Shown here: piece by piece, positions 41,498 through 53,107 of the stretch
Numbering within the stretch: position 1 is the first letter of the stretch
Layout of the letters: every line of letters begins with the position of its first letter
Assembly: GCA_024734495.1 (NCBI GenBank)
Contig: JALMQS010000915.1
Span: forward strand, 229,800-293,799
Reading direction: 5' to 3'
From: Forficula auricularia
Lineage: Eukaryota > Arthropoda > Insecta > Dermaptera > Forficulidae
DNA length: 64,000 bases
Notes under the pieces: model-generated
Seen by the model: the letters and a program-made list of their open reading frames with translations, nothing else
The model's database searches: none
Told to the model about the DNA's origin: nothing
Position numbers and translations under genes: made by a program

Positions 41498-42789
41498 TTG
41501 GATTGGCAACTAAGTAATTGCGGATTTTTTTTTTTTTAGAAAATCAAAGACAATTTTTTCATGGAACTAAATAACTTTATTCTGTAATGTATTGCCCATT
41601 TTGATCAATGACCTTTTGCCATCTTTCAGGCAGCATCATAATCCCACGTTCATAAAACTTCTGGTTTTTATTAGCAAAAAACTGAATCAGGTACGATTTG
41701 ACATCATCATCATTATTGAAATTTTTACCATTCAAGGAGTTTTGTAAAGATCGAAATAAAAAGTAATCAGATGGTGCAAGGTCAGGACTATATGGTGGAT
41801 GTGGCAAAACATCCCAACCAAGCTCCAATAATTTTTGCCGAGTGACCAAAGATGTGTGTGGCCTTGCATTGTCATGATGGAATACAACACCTTTTCGATT
41901 TGTCAATTCGGCCCGCTTTTCTTCAACTGCATTGTTTAATTTCGTTAGTTGTTCAATGTAGACAACAGAATTGATCGTTCGGTTGGGTGGTAAGAGTTCA
42001 AAGTAGACAATTCCTTTGTAATCCCACCAAACTGATAACAAAACCTTCTTTTGATGAATACCAGCTTTTGATGTTGTTTGAGCTGGTTCACCTGGCCTGC
42101 TCCACGATCTTTTCCGCTTGATATTGTTGTAAACAACCCATTTTTCATCGCCAGTTATCAGTCGTTTTAAAAATGGATCATTTTCATTACGCTTCTTTAG
42201 CAAATCGCAGCTGTTAATGCGTTGCGTTAAATGCGTTTCTTTCAGTTCGTGAGGAACCCATGTATCGAGTTTTTGAACATAGCCAAGTTGTTTTAAGTGA
42301 TTTTCAATGCATGTATGTGATACATGAAGCTTCTCTGCAATCTCACGTGTTGTACTGTGACGATCCGAATCGATTATTGCTTTGATTAGGTCGTCATCAA
42401 CTTCAACTGGACGACCAGAGCGTTTTTCATCTTTGAGTGAAAAATCACCAGAACGAAATTTGGCAAACCAATTTTGACACTGCCGTTCTTTAAAGGCTTC
42501 GTCGCCATAAACAGCACATAACTTTTTGTGAGCTTGCGATGCGTTTTTCCCTTTGCGGAAATAAAAAAGCAAAATATGACGAAAATGTTCCTTTTGATTT
42601 TCCATTTTTCAACGAACGCCAAACGAAAACTACGCAACCGATCAAAAAACTTTTTTTACTGATTGACAGCTGAATTGCCAACTATCAAATAACAAAATGT
42701 GTTTTACATTTGGACTACGCCAGCAAACCTAAAAATTCAACTGAAGCCATCTATGAGTGAAATCCGCAATTACTTAGTTGCCAACCTTA
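41498..42789 (-). mobile_element. Full-length mellifera-type mariner
   Basis: 1292 bp with terminal inverted repeats TTGGATTGGCAACTAAG and (complement) TAAGGTTGGCAACTAAG, flanked by TA on both sides. It carries one uninterrupted transposase ORF. The outermost 4-5 bp of the right end differ from the left end and from the TTGGGTTGGC start of the fragment at 54027, which might lower mobility. Confidence 0.95.
41577..42605 (-). CDS. Mariner transposase, 342 residues, intact
   Basis: A full-length DD34D transposase of the Tc1/mariner superfamily. It binds the element's inverted repeats and carries out cut-and-paste transposition at TA sites in the nucleus. Residues 1-110 form two helix-turn-helix motifs (K-S-G-R-P linker-like G-R-P at 64-66). 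The W-V-P-H-E-L linker is at 116-121. Catalytic aspartates are D153 (T-G-D-E-K-W), D245 (H-H-D-N-A-R-P-H) and D280 (S-P-D-L-A-P-S-D-Y-F), with 34 residues between the last two. Length matches the family. Sequence features place it in the mellifera subfamily. No stop or frameshift. The start at 42605 follows the 184-bp untranslated end. Whether it is active cannot be told from sequence. Confidence 0.95.
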   Translation of the reverse strand: MENQKEHFRHILLFYFRKGKNASQAHKKLCAVYGDEAFKERQCQNWFAKFRSGDFSLKDEKRSGRPVEVDDDLIKAIIDSDRHSTTREIAEKLHVSHTCIENHLKQLGYVQKLDTWVPHELKETHLTQRINSCDLLKKRNENDPFLKRLITGDEKWVVYNNIKRKRSWSRPGEPAQTTSKAGIHQKKVLLSVWWDYKGIVYFELLPPNRTINSVVYIEQLTKLNNAVEEKRAELTNRKGVVFHHDNARPHTSLVTRQKLLELGWDVLPHPPYSPDLAPSDYFLFRSLQNSLNGKNFNNDDDVKSYLIQFFANKNQKFYERGIMMLPERWQKVIDQNGQYITE

Positions 42790-42791
42790 TA

Positions 42792-43090
42792 CATATATAT
42801 ATAAAAAGAGAAGGTGATGTTTCATCATTCATTCATTCATCTATCAACGCACAGCCTAAACCGCTTGACCTAGAAAAATGAAATTTGGAGTGTATATTCT
42901 TTCAACGATTTATGGGTGGCCCTTGGAGCAAACTCAACCAAATTTTGTATACATAATCTGTGGGCCTCTAGGGAGATAGAAATGCAAAACTGGGGGCGGT
43001 GCAGGGGTGGTAGTGGGGTGGAGGGTAGGTGCTGAGGTGGAATGGGGTTGGGGTGTGGGGGCTTCTCAGCTAGTTTCATTTATACTTTTA
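42792..43090 (-). repeat. Helitron-related dispersed repeat
   Basis: CATTCATTCATTCAT and CGCACAGCCTAAACCGC precede GTATACATAATCTGTGGGCC and a G-rich block. The last two match the interior of the Helitron copies in opposite orientation. Related pieces are at 52540-52690 and 54395-54640. Confidence 0.5.
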
Positions 43091-44275
43091 TGTTACCCTA
43101 TAATTGGGAGTTAACCCTGATGAGAAAGTGAACATTTATTTATTTATTAAACAATAAAATATTTTACAAATTGAAAAATGTAGTACTTTTATTTATCCCA
43201 CCAATGAGGGGCCCGCTGGTTTGATTTTTCCCCAGGCCCCGTATTGCTTTCCACAGGACATGCGATTTTGGGGCTGTATTAGCACAAAAAATATATAAAA
43301 TGGAAAAATAGATTCAGGGCATATTTTATTTAAAAGTAAATGTTCAAAAAGTGATATTTCTAAGAAATGAGAATGGTAATAAACTTGCAAGATTTGTTCC
43401 CACTTTTGGTAGATTTCTGTGAGATGTTTAATTTCCTTTATTTAATTTAAAATTCCCTGTGTCTCGAGTCTTTGATTAAACCAACTGAGTGAACTGAGAA
43501 CAAAAAGTAGTTATTCGATTCAGCAATATTCCGAAATGTTGGGTGTTTTAAAGCCATTTCCTTTATATCAGCTTGTAGCCCTCAACGACCCTCGAAGGGC
43601 CATCAACTTGCTGCTCGTTTATTTTTTTAATAGAATCGATCACCCTAGCACGAATGCTCCAATTTACTTAGCCTTTACAGAGAAAGAATATTTGCTCAAA
43701 TAATGGTTGGGAGATGCAATTATCGTAGCGGTTTCTTTTCTAATTCTGCATAATGCAATAATAATAGTGGGAAATGAGAAAAACATTAATCGCCGAGCAA
43801 ACGTTGCTCTGATTGGGCGGATTTCACCAACCAGGATTGTTCTTGCCCAATACAATCCATTTCGTGATTTGGCAAATAAATAATTTGTTAACATTTTTGT
43901 ATATTTATTAATGAAATCAATAAATAATTGTAACTTGGGTATATATGGCATGTTCCTTTTAATTTTATATATTTGTAATTCGATTATCGGATTTTTTAGG
44001 AACCGGAGATGGATAATAAAAATTCAAAACACTATCTATATCTTTGACCATATCCATATGGACTGTTAACCACCCCTCCTTTCCCTATAGAAGCAATGTT
44101 GACACATTGAGCGTACACAAGATCTGTAGCGCCTCTATGGGCCATGGAGGAAATAAGAACTAAAAATTCATGTTTGTGAAAATTACAACCAAATAAAAAT
44201 TTATCCTTAGATGCGTTGTTGAGTATTATTTGTTGTATATAAATATGCAAGATACAAATAAACAAATTTAAAATC
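43091..44275. other. No gene recognised
   Basis: AT-rich. Short minus-strand frames (43664-43951, 44032-44277) lack recognisable motifs and were not called. Confidence 0.45.
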
Positions 44276-44866
44276 AAATCTCAACAAAAACACTTGTGTA
44301 AAAAAGGCCAAGTTCGATTAATAAAAACCGTTTGCCAAAAAAATAGTGAGATCTAATGTGTTGCCAAGTTCAATATCATCAATTTAATAAATGAATAAAG
44401 AATATATTAACTTCAATTAATACGCATGTTTCTCATTTTACTTGTCCATCTATATTCATTTATTTGACATTTTTAGTTGAAATTATTTTCCTAAAACTTG
44501 GCTTTTACGCATTATTATTATTGCTGATAGGGCCTCCACCTCTCCCTTTTAGTTCTTTCATCCTCTCTTATTATGATCTCATGATATGATATGATAACTA
44601 GTAATTCGTGACATACATAACAATTCGTAAAAGCCAAGTTCTAGGAAAATAGTTTCAACTAAAAATGTGAAATAAATGAATATAGATGAACAAGTAAAAT
44701 GAAAAACATGCGTTTTAATTGAAGTTACTAATATATTCTCGACTCATTTATTAAATTGATGATATTGAACTTGGCAACACATTAGATCTCACTACTTTTT
44801 TTGGCAAACGGTTTTTATTAATCGAACTTGGCCTTTTTTACACAAGTGTTTTTGTTGAGATTTCAC
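44276..44866. repeat. Foldback, GGCCAAGTTCGGTT family, copy 2
   Basis: Arms of about 240 bp (44276-44520 and about 44625-44866) begin CTCAACAAAAACACTTGTG and include AAAGGCCAAGTTCGATT. The loop is about 105 bp with a GATATGATATGATA microsatellite. It resembles 35359-35842 at the outer arm. Confidence 0.8.
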
Positions 44867-44919
44867 TTCTTTTTGTAAGTTGGATGGGAATTTAACCTGC
44901 AAGATTCACGCATTTATTT

Positions 44920-46560
44920 TAAAGGCTGATGAAGATATTTTTCGATTTCTCACTTTATTAGTGATTCAAGTTATTACACTATGTCAAATTTTAGCATTCT
45001 AGTGTCGTTGAATTTTCACTATTAGTTAATTTAGCTCATAAGTTTCACTCCTTCATTTTAGATGCTGAAGAAGGGAAAGTTTCAGTTTTTCGATTTCACC
45101 CTTTATTAATGCCTCGAAATCTACTAACATTGCAAATTTTAGCATTTTATTGCTGTTGAATTTTTACTTGATGAGAATTTATATTATAAACTTCACTCCT
45201 TCATTTAAGATGCTGAGGAAGGAAACGTTTTGTTTTGTGATTTTCTTCTTTATCAAGAAAAGCTCTACCAGTATGTCAAATTTCATCAATCTAGAGTCAT
45301 TAAATGTTAATTTAGCCTATAAATTTCACCCATTCATTTTATGTTCTGAGGAAGGGAAAGTTTCGGTTTTTCGATTTCACCTTTTATTAACGCCACAAAC
45401 TCTACCACCATCTCGAAAATAATGAGAATTTACCGCACAAAATTTATCCCCTTCAATTTATGACCTGAAGAAGGGAAAGTTTCGGTTTTTCGATTTCACC
45501 CTTTATTAATGCTCCAAACTCTAACACCATCTCGAAAAAGATGACAATTTATCGCACAAATTTCACATCTTCATTTTATGTCCTGAAAAAGGAAAAGTTT
45601 TGGTTTTGCTATTTCACTCTTTATTAATTTACCAAATTCTACCAATATGCCAAGTTTTAGCATTCTATAATCATTACCTATACATATTTTCATTGAATGT
45701 TAATTTAGCCTATAAATTTCACACCTTCATTTTATGTTCTGAGGAAGGGAAAGTTTCGGTTTTTCGATTTCACCTTTTATTAACTCCACAAACTCTACCA
45801 CCATCTCGAAAATAATGAGAATTTACAGCACAAAATTTATCCCCTTCATTTTATGTCCTGAAAAAGGAAAAGTTTCAGTTTTGCGATTTCACTCTTTATT
45901 AATTTACCAAATTCTACTAATATGCCAAGTTTTAGCATTCTATGATCATTATACATATTTTCACTGAATGTTAATTTAGTCTATAAATTTCACCCCTTCA
46001 TTTCGGGCCCCGAAGAAGTGAAAGTTTCGGAGTTTCAAGTTCCTCTTTAATTGATGTGCCAATCTTTAACAGTATGCCGAATTTCAGCATTCTAGGTTCA
46101 TTGAATTTTTAGTATATCTTAATAAAGTCTACATATAACTTTAACCCCTTCATTTTAGGTCCTGAAGAAGGGAAACTTTCGTATTTTAGATTTTGCACAT
46201 TAATTGTACCCCAAACTCTTTCAAAATGCCAAGTTTTAACATTCTAGGATCAATATATTTTCACTGTATGTTAATTTAGCCTCTAAAAATTTCAGCCCTT
46301 CATTTCGGGCCCCGAAGAAGTGAAAGTTTCGGTGTTTCAAGTTTTTCTTTTATTAATGTGGAAATCTTTACCAGAGTGCCAAATTTCAGCATTATAGGTT
46401 CATTGTGTTTTCACTATATGTTAATTTAGCCTATAACTTTCACCCCTTCATTTTAGGTCCTGAAGAAGGGAAAGTTTCGATTTTTGGATTTTTCCCATTA
46501 ATTGTACCCCAAACTCTACCTGCATGCCAAATTTCAGCATTCTAGGATCAGCGGAAGTAC
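44920..46560. repeat. Tandem array, ~11-12 units of 120-155 bp
   Basis: Each unit has (C/G)CTGAAGAAGGGAAAGTTTCGG, then TTTTCGATTTCACC, CCAAA(C/T)TCTA, CAGCATTCTA and TTAATTTAGC, with a CCTTCATTTTA boundary. Unit starts are near 44926, 45061, 45207, 45343, 45463, 45582, 45738, 45856, 46009, 46159, 46310 and 46459. Units vary in length by internal deletion. Although CTGAAGA is present, no GAAAC...GTC follows, so these are not hammerheads. Confidence 0.8.
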
Positions 46561-46960
46561 TCTAGAATTTTGATGAGTGAGTGACGAAAGAGCCTATCTT
46601 TGGCTTCTTGTAACTTGGACGGTATAAGCAGTAGAAATATGAAATTTTGTAATTTAGTTAATCTTATGGACCAGTATTGTGGAAAAAAATTTCAGCCATG
46701 TAGAGGTTTCCAGTACGAAGTTACAGAGGCGTCAAAATGGCCTGAGTTGTTTCCTGTAAAGGGTAGTCTGGCAGTGCACGCACCCCCGTTCGAATCGAAC
46801 TTGGAGGGGCACTGCCGTGCCTCTAGATTTGCCATTTTCGAGCAAAAAAAAACACTAGTGCGTGATCACGTGACAAGTTGGCGTGATTGCGACAGTGGCG
46901 CCAATTTTGAATTTAGACGAGAGGGATTTATAAGCTTATCTTTAAAATAAATTGGTTAAA
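46561..46960. repeat. Dispersed repeat next to the array
   Basis: GC-richer than its surroundings, with CTGGCAGTGCACGCACCC and its near-complement GGGGCACTGCCGTGCC as a short inverted pair. The 116-codon frame across it has no recognisable domain. Confidence 0.4.
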
Positions 46961-47209
46961 AAGTAATATTTTTTATTCCTATGTATTTTGAATCTCAATT
47001 TTTCAATGAATTTATTGTATAGGATGAGCATTTTTTGTTGTTGTTGTTAATATAAAACTCGGACAATTGAAATAGCTCTTCTAGCATGAGAAATGGTCCT
47101 AGTTAGTGGCCTGTTAAAATTAGAAATATATCTACAATTTAATTTCTTTAAAAAAGAACGCGATTAATTAATTCTAAATTATCAAAGTGTCCTTCATTAT
47201 TTATGTTAT

Positions 47210-47650
47210 ATACTAGCCCCGAGGTCCGACTTCGCAGGTCCTCTTGTTAACCAGAGTGCTACACCCCCTGGACTCCCACCACAAGGGCAATAATTTTCAT
47301 CTTTTGACCCCCCTCCATCCCTTTGGGTCATTTTGGGAGGAATTTCTATAAAAAAAGTTGTCAGAAATCACATCCCCAACAACTTTGCTCATAACAAAAT
47401 TTGTCGTAGAGTTAATAGTTTAACAGTTATTTGTTAATTACCATAAGTGAGCCCCCCCCCCCACCCAAATCTACTTTTGGGGTAATAATATCAAAAAGTT
47501 ATATAGCAATGAATTTAAGTTAGAAGACATCTGATCCAAATATGAAATTTCATAATAATCCCACGTTCAGCCGTTTTTACGTGAATCGTGAGCAACTATT
47601 CCGCGGAACCCACGGAAACATACAAACAGACAGGAATTTTGTTGAGGGTG
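47210..47650. repeat. Dispersed repeat with C-rich segments
   Basis: Landmarks CTAGCCCCGAGGTCCGAC, CCCCACCCAAATC and CCCACGGAAACATACAAAC fit a dispersed non-coding repeat. No ORF. Confidence 0.4.
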
Positions 47651-48129
47651 TTTTCGTTTTGTAACTTTGCTTGAAACCTGTGCAACCAAAAATCTAATTT
47701 GGACCAAGATACAGACAAAACTTTAATTTTATATACTTAAATTTATTGACATTTCTTTTATACGCTGATATAAATTCCTATATTTATAAAAAGGGAAAAT
47801 CAATATCTGAGTAAGTATACGGGTGAATCGTGAAATAAAAAAGTAAGTAAATACGAATTTGATTTATATTTATTTCTATTGTTATTTATTGTCTAAATTG
47901 GCTCCATTTATACAAAGATAAAATATTGGATATACAATCATTAATAGTAACAATGAACAATTTACATACATATATTTAACATGATTAATCCATCTGTAGC
48001 TAGAACCTGACCCCTTGAGATCGCACAGGCCTCTCCAAAATGTTTTCTTGTCGGTGCATAAACTATTAACTTATAACAAGATCCAGTATTCTTTCGTCTT
48101 TGCGACTTTTATGAGTGCAATTCTGTCCG

Positions 48130-49972
48130 AGAGTCTGGACTTGAGTAAGAATTTCTTATCCTAGTGATCACAGCTGAATAACTTCTATCCAGTGTGAGAC
48201 AATAAATGTGTTTTGAGGTTGGACTTTCGTGAGAATTTCTTCTCGCAGTGATGACAGCCGAATAACTTCTCCCCAGTATGAATCAGCATATGTCTTTTAA
48301 GCGTGGACTTTTCGTGAGAATTTCTTCTCGCAGTGATGACAGCCGAATAACTTCTCCCCAGTGTGAATCAGCAAATGTGTTGTGAGATGTCCTTTTCGTG
48401 AGAATTTCTTCTCGCAGTGATGACAGCCGAATAACTTCTCCCCAGTATGAATCAGCATATGTGTTTTAAGCGTGGACTTTTGTGAGAATTTCTTATCGCA
48501 GTGATGACAGCCGAATAACTTCTCCCCAGTATGAATCAGCATATGTGTTTTAAGCGTGGACTTTCGTGAGAATTTCTTCTCGCAGTGATGACAGCCGAAT
48601 AACTTCTCCCCAGTATGAATCAGCATATGTGTTTTAAGCGTGGACTTTTGTGAGAATTTCTTCTCGCAGTGATGACAGCCGAATAACTTCTCCCCAGTGT
48701 GAATCAGCATATGTCTTTTAAGCGTGGACTTTTCTGAGAATTTCTTCTCGCAGTGATGACAGCCGAATAACTTCTCCCAAGTGTGGGACCATAAATGTGT
48801 ATTGAGGTAAGACTTTCGTGAGAATTTCTTCTCGCAGTGATGACAGCCGAATAACTTCTCCCCAGTGTGAGATCAGTAAATGTGTTTTGAGGTTGGACTT
48901 TTGTGAGAATTTCTTCTCGCAGTGATCACAGCCGAATAACTTCTCCCCAGTATGAATCAGCATATGTGTTTTAAGCGTGGACTTTTCGTGAGAATTTCTT
49001 CTCGCAGTGATGACAGCCGAATAACTTCTCGCCAGTGTGAATCAACATATGTGTTTTGAGGTTTGACTTTCGTGAGAATTTCTTCTCGCAGTGATGACAG
49101 CCGAATAACTTCTCCCCAGTGTGGGACAATAAATGTGTTTTGAGGTTGGACTTTTGTGAGAATTTCTTATCGCAGTGATCACAGCCGAATAACTTCTCCC
49201 CAGTGTGAATCAGCATATGTCTTTTAAGCTTGGACTTTTCTGAGAATTTTTTCTCACAGTGATCGCAGACGAATAACTTCTCGCCAGTGTGAATCAACAT
49301 ATGTGTTTTGAGGTTTGACTTTAGTGAGAATTTCTTCTCGCAGTGATCACAGCCGAATAACTTCTCCCCAGTGTGAATCAGCATATGTTTTTTAAGCGTG
49401 GACTTTAGTGAGAATTTTTTATCGCAGTGATCACAGCCGAATAACTTCTCCCCAGTGTGAATCAGCAAATGTGTTTTGAGCGTGGACTTTAGTGAGAATT
49501 TTTTATCGCAGTGATCACAGCCAAATAATTTTTCACCAGTGTGAATCAGCATATGTGTTTTAAGCGTGGACTTATGTGGGAATCTCTTATCGCAGTGGTG
49601 ACAGCTGTATATCTTCTCTCTACTAGAATGAGTCACAAAATGTTTATTCAAGGAACTTTTGGTAGTATATTTGTTTGCACATTTGCTATATGTGAAAGGT
49701 CCTATCTTTGAAGAGCTCTGAATATCTATCGTACTTTCTGATATTGTCTTAAATGATACTTCATTTAAATTACAATTAACTTCGTGTTGATGCGTCATGA
49801 TTATAGGGCGTTGAATTTGCCTATTACTATTTAAGGGTAGATCGGCTGCATGCTGGTCACGTATATGACTCTCGTATTAAGATATTTCGACAAAAGCACA
49901 AACGCACTCTTCGAAGTAATAATCCTCCACACTTTTGTATTTGTCTATACTTGTAGTGGGGCAGTTCGGCGC
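48130..49972 (-). pseudogene. Zinc-finger copy E: degenerate array of ~18 fingers (84-bp repeats)
   Basis: The exon starts after a TTTTTTAG acceptor at about 49973. The N-terminal finger is decayed (D-Y-Y-F-E-E-C with a lost cysteine, and an in-frame TAA before Y-E-S-H-I-R-D-Q-H). From an internal ATG at 49798 an ORF of 275 residues runs through about eight fingers with the linker TGEKLFGC, helices such as SLKSTLKTH, SEKSKLKRH and SRKSNLKTH. Single-base insertions in T/A runs then break the frame near 48985, 48875 and 48310, and the array continues in other frames to about 48130. Seventeen linkers can be counted. Units are much more alike than in genes C and D. It could be a pseudogene or, less likely, an intact array with assembly indels. 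Confidence 0.8.
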
Positions 49973-50062
49973 CTAAAAAAAATAAATAAAATGATATTTT
50001 TAATACAAAGTGAATTTGAGTATTCTGAATTTTACTTTACCATACAGAGTATGGCCAAGTAA

Positions 50063-50520
50063 TGTAATCGTGCATGAAAAATTAGTTCTTTTGATTCGTT
50101 TTTTTTCGAAATATCAAAAAACTGCTCAAAACTATTTTTATAAAAAAATTTAAACGAAATCATGGCGTTTTACTCAACAAGAAACCCTTGGGCCGGATAT
50201 TTCAATGTCCATTTATTCAGTTTTTCTGTCTAAATAAAAAATAAATTCACCTTTAACTATTCTATTTCTCCTCAATATCAAGTTTAATTTCATGTAGAAA
50301 CATTTCGTTTGTTGTTTGTCTAGAAATTCTTCGCTAATATAGTAGGAACATCATTTTACATTAACACCGCACATAAAAAGTGGACCTGGAAAAGAAGGAC
50401 ATAAAATTATTATAGAGCTGAGTATGAATAAAAAATTTATCATAAAAAGATATCTAGATTTATTGAAATGTCTTTTATTATTAATACTATTAAATAATAT
50501 TTGAAAAATATTAATTTTAT
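50063..50520. other. No gene recognised
   Basis: AT-rich intron-like or intergenic DNA upstream (minus sense) of copy E exon 3. CATACAGAGTATGG... at 50041 has a related copy at 51412. Confidence 0.4.
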
Positions 50521-50650
50521 TTATTTTTATAATCAGGAACGAGGCTTTTTGAATAACAGTAGGAAGATCGAGTCCTTATAGAATGATGGTTATTTTTCTT
50601 TTTTCAATAAAAAATTTTCATCAGTGTTTATAATTTAATTTTATTTGAAA

Positions 50651-50696
50651 CAAGAGACGTTTCGGCACCAACTCAATGCCATCTTCAGTCTATAAA
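50651..50696 (-). ncRNA. Hammerhead-ribozyme-like motif H4
   Basis: Minus: CTGAAGA (50682-50688), stem II GGCA/TGCC, GAAAC, GTC (50656-50658), with stem I AGA/TCT. Stem III is ACGT only. Confidence 0.6.
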
Positions 50697-51064
50697 AACA
50701 TTCAACAATATATCACATTACATTTCACAACCAATAGGCATATCACAATTCACAAAGATAATATTCAACTAATGGTCCTACCTATGTTAAAAAATAAGAT
50801 ATCATTATATTTCCTTCACAGAGGCAAAATGAAAAGAAATTAAATTACTGAGGTCAACACGCATCTCAAACAGTGAGTTAATTTATTAATTTTGAGATGC
50901 GTTTTGACCTCAGTAATTTAATTTCTTTTCATTTTGCCTCTGTGAAGGAAATATAATGATATCTTATTTTTTAACATAGGTAAGACCATTAGTTAAATAT
51001 TATCTTTGTGAATTGTGATATGCCTATTAATTGTGAAATGTAATGTGATATATTGTTGAATGTT

Positions 51065-51112
51065 TTTATAGACTGAAGATGGCATTGAGTTAATGCCGAA
51101 ACGTCTCTTGTT
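51065..51112 (+). ncRNA. Hammerhead-ribozyme-like motif H5
   Basis: Plus: CTGAAGA (51073-51079), stem II GGCATT-GAGTT-AATGCC (6 bp), GAAAC, GTC (51103-51105), with stem I AGA/TCT. Inverted partner of H4, with a longer stem II. Confidence 0.6.
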
Positions 51113-51240
51113 TCAAATAAAATTAAATTATAAACACTGATGAAAATTTTTTATTGAAAAAAAGAAAAAATAACCATCATTCTATAAGGACTCGATCTTC
51201 CTACTGTTATTCAAAAAGCCTCGTTCCTGATTATAAAAAT

Positions 51241-51840
51241 ATTATAAGAATCAAATAATTACTATTCCCTAATAATTTTATTTAATTTAACAAAAATAGA
51301 AAAATATTTTATTTTTAATTTTATATTGGTAGTTGAAATGGAAAACCTCCCTTTAAAAAAATATAACTCACTTGATACATTTTTGAAACTTTTCTTTTGT
51401 TTTTTACTTTACCATACAGATTATGGTCAAGTATTGTAATCGTGCATGAAAAAAGTGGGGTTTTTTACTTCGTTTTTTTCGAAATATCTCAAAAACGGTC
51501 TATTCTTGATTAAAATAAGTTGATATTTAAAAAAAATATATATTTTTCGAGATATTAACTGTTTTGTCAAAATGTCTGTTCGTACGTTACGAAATTTTTG
51601 TGGACGAGCTAGCTCAAAAACTAGTGTGGATATCAAAACCAAATTTCACATGTAATTTTGGTGCCGTGAGTTTAAGGTAGTTGTTCCGTCAAATGGGTTT
51701 TCTTAGGATTTTTTGAAATTTAGACAGATTATTAATTGTTAAATACCTCTTCATCGATTTGGTGCCACAACGAAATTTATGAACAATACAGTTCCGGAGA
51801 TATTAAATTTCAAATGATAGAGTTTTTCAGACTCTTATAC
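51241..51840. other. No gene recognised
   Basis: A dispersed repeat containing TTTCGAAATATCTCAAAAACGG and GTGAGTTTAAGGTAGTTGTTCCG. Short frames have no motif. Confidence 0.4.
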
Positions 51841-52050
51841 ATTGCACTATACGTGATATCGGAATATTTACATTCATATTTAATTATAATTAAGAAACTC
51901 TTTTTACCATTTTTATAAAAAAACTAAACCAACATTAAACAATAACCAATAGATATTTTAAGACAATTTTGATTCATAGTTACAACACAGTTTCTAGATA
52001 AAAATGAATAAATAATGAAAAATGTATAAAAAAAAATTTATACTAAAAAC
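51840..52050. repeat. Left arm of a long-range inverted repeat (partner 54710-54905)
   Basis: ATATTTAATTATAATTAAGAAA, AACTAAACCAACATTAAACAATAAC and CAACACAGTTTCTAGA all recur as complements at 54710-54905. The arms are about 2.7 kb apart and enclose a mariner fragment, a hammerhead foldback and the decayed exon 1 of copy E. Confidence 0.75.
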
Positions 52051-52539
52051 AATTTGGCAATAGCGCATTTATTTAACAAGCGAAAGATGTATAAAGCCAG
52101 CATGCGCTAGATTTTTTCAAAATTATAATTTTCATAAGGTGTAACGTAGGCGTTGATAACATTTGTTAAAAAATAACAAAACGATTTTTATAGAAATAAA
52201 TAGACCTTTAAATTTTTTTTTATTTGTTATTTTAATATAAAAATATTCAATCTCTTGCAATGGTGCCAGATTTGTCAAACGAGCACGGGATTGGCTAGAA
52301 TCGGTACATAAACATCCAAAAGTTTTGGGCTTATGAATTATGAATCTTTATTGTCTGTACTATATATTCTAGCATTAAATTTTTTCCTAATATTGTCGCG
52401 AAACAACCACCTTAAGAGCTGATTAGAGTTTGGTGCACACTGCACATAGACCCAAAATTAAGCGTGGGAGGAGGTAAAAATTATAATTTTTTCAAAAAAC
52501 AAGTAAAATGAAATATACTGCAAAATAAACCTTTAATAA

Positions 52540-52690
52540 AGAAAATAGACAGTTTGAGCAAATTCAACAAAATTTTGTAAACATAATCAGTCGTACACCG
52601 GAAGACTAAAAATGCAAAAACTAAACATCCAAAATGGGGGTGGGGGGTTCAGCCCCCTAAATAATTATAAATAATTTTATTAAATATAAG
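52540..52690. repeat. Fragment of the Helitron-related repeat
   Basis: TTTGAGCAAATTCAACAAAATTTTG and CATAATCAGTCGTAC landmarks, followed by a G-rich stretch, match pieces at 42792-43090 and 54395-54640. Confidence 0.5.
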
Positions 52691-53064
52691 AGAGGGGTTA
52701 GGGTGGCCACATCTGTTAAATAACCTCTTAGAATATATAATAATCAATAATAGCAAAACATTTAAATATCCTCGAAATGCCTATAAAAAACTGACACTAT
52801 TTATTCATTGATCTCAAAATTAAATTAAAAAATAAAGCCATTTTCCTTATTTGAATAATCACTTCTTGATGTTTCATTAGAACATAAAAATGTCAGAAAA
52901 CAAAATACATATTTCAAAAAAACTTTACCTTTATCAGTATATAGACCAATTTCCTATTAGAAATATATTAAATAAGTAATTAAATATAATTTGAAAAGAA
53001 TGTGATGATTGAATATTATATTTATATTAATTGTATTTGATGACAAAACAATAAAATAGCTAAC

Positions 53065-53107
53065 CTATATGGATGGGATATTTGCAGTCTTTGTTCTTTA
53101 TTTCCGT
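53065..53107 (-). pseudogene. Probable decayed exon 1 of zinc-finger copy E
   Basis: Minus text T-E-I-K-N-K-D-C-K-Y-P-I-H-I followed by GTTAG aligns with exon 1 of genes C and D (M-A-E-I-x-I-M-x-x-K-Y-P-I-Y-T, then GTTAG). The exon is 43 nt, three fewer than the 46 nt of C and D, so one codon is missing and the start ATG is ACG. Adjacent upstream sequence (53265-53345) matches the 5' flank of gene D. Exon 2 was not found between here and 49972. Confidence 0.55.

Larger units (their letters stand above)
50523..51240. mobile_element. Hammerhead-bearing foldback c (~347-bp arms)
   Basis: Arms 50523-50870 and 50891-51240 are close inverted copies around a 20-nt loop. Each arm has one hammerhead-like core facing outward. 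AAAAATATTA occurs just outside both ends and may be a 10-bp target duplication. Confidence 0.85.

Noticed and set aside
44920..46560. CTGAAGAAGG motifs in the tandem array as hammerheads
   Set aside because: CTGAAGA is followed by GGGAAAG but not by a stem, GAAAC and GTC in order, so the core is incomplete.
46600..46950. 116-codon open frame
   Set aside because: It spans a dispersed GC-richer repeat, has no recognisable motif, and starts inside repeat sequence.
44920..49800. CRISPR array
   Set aside because: The regular repeats are 84-bp zinc-finger units or 120-155-bp satellite units; there are no short direct repeats with unique spacers and no cas genes.
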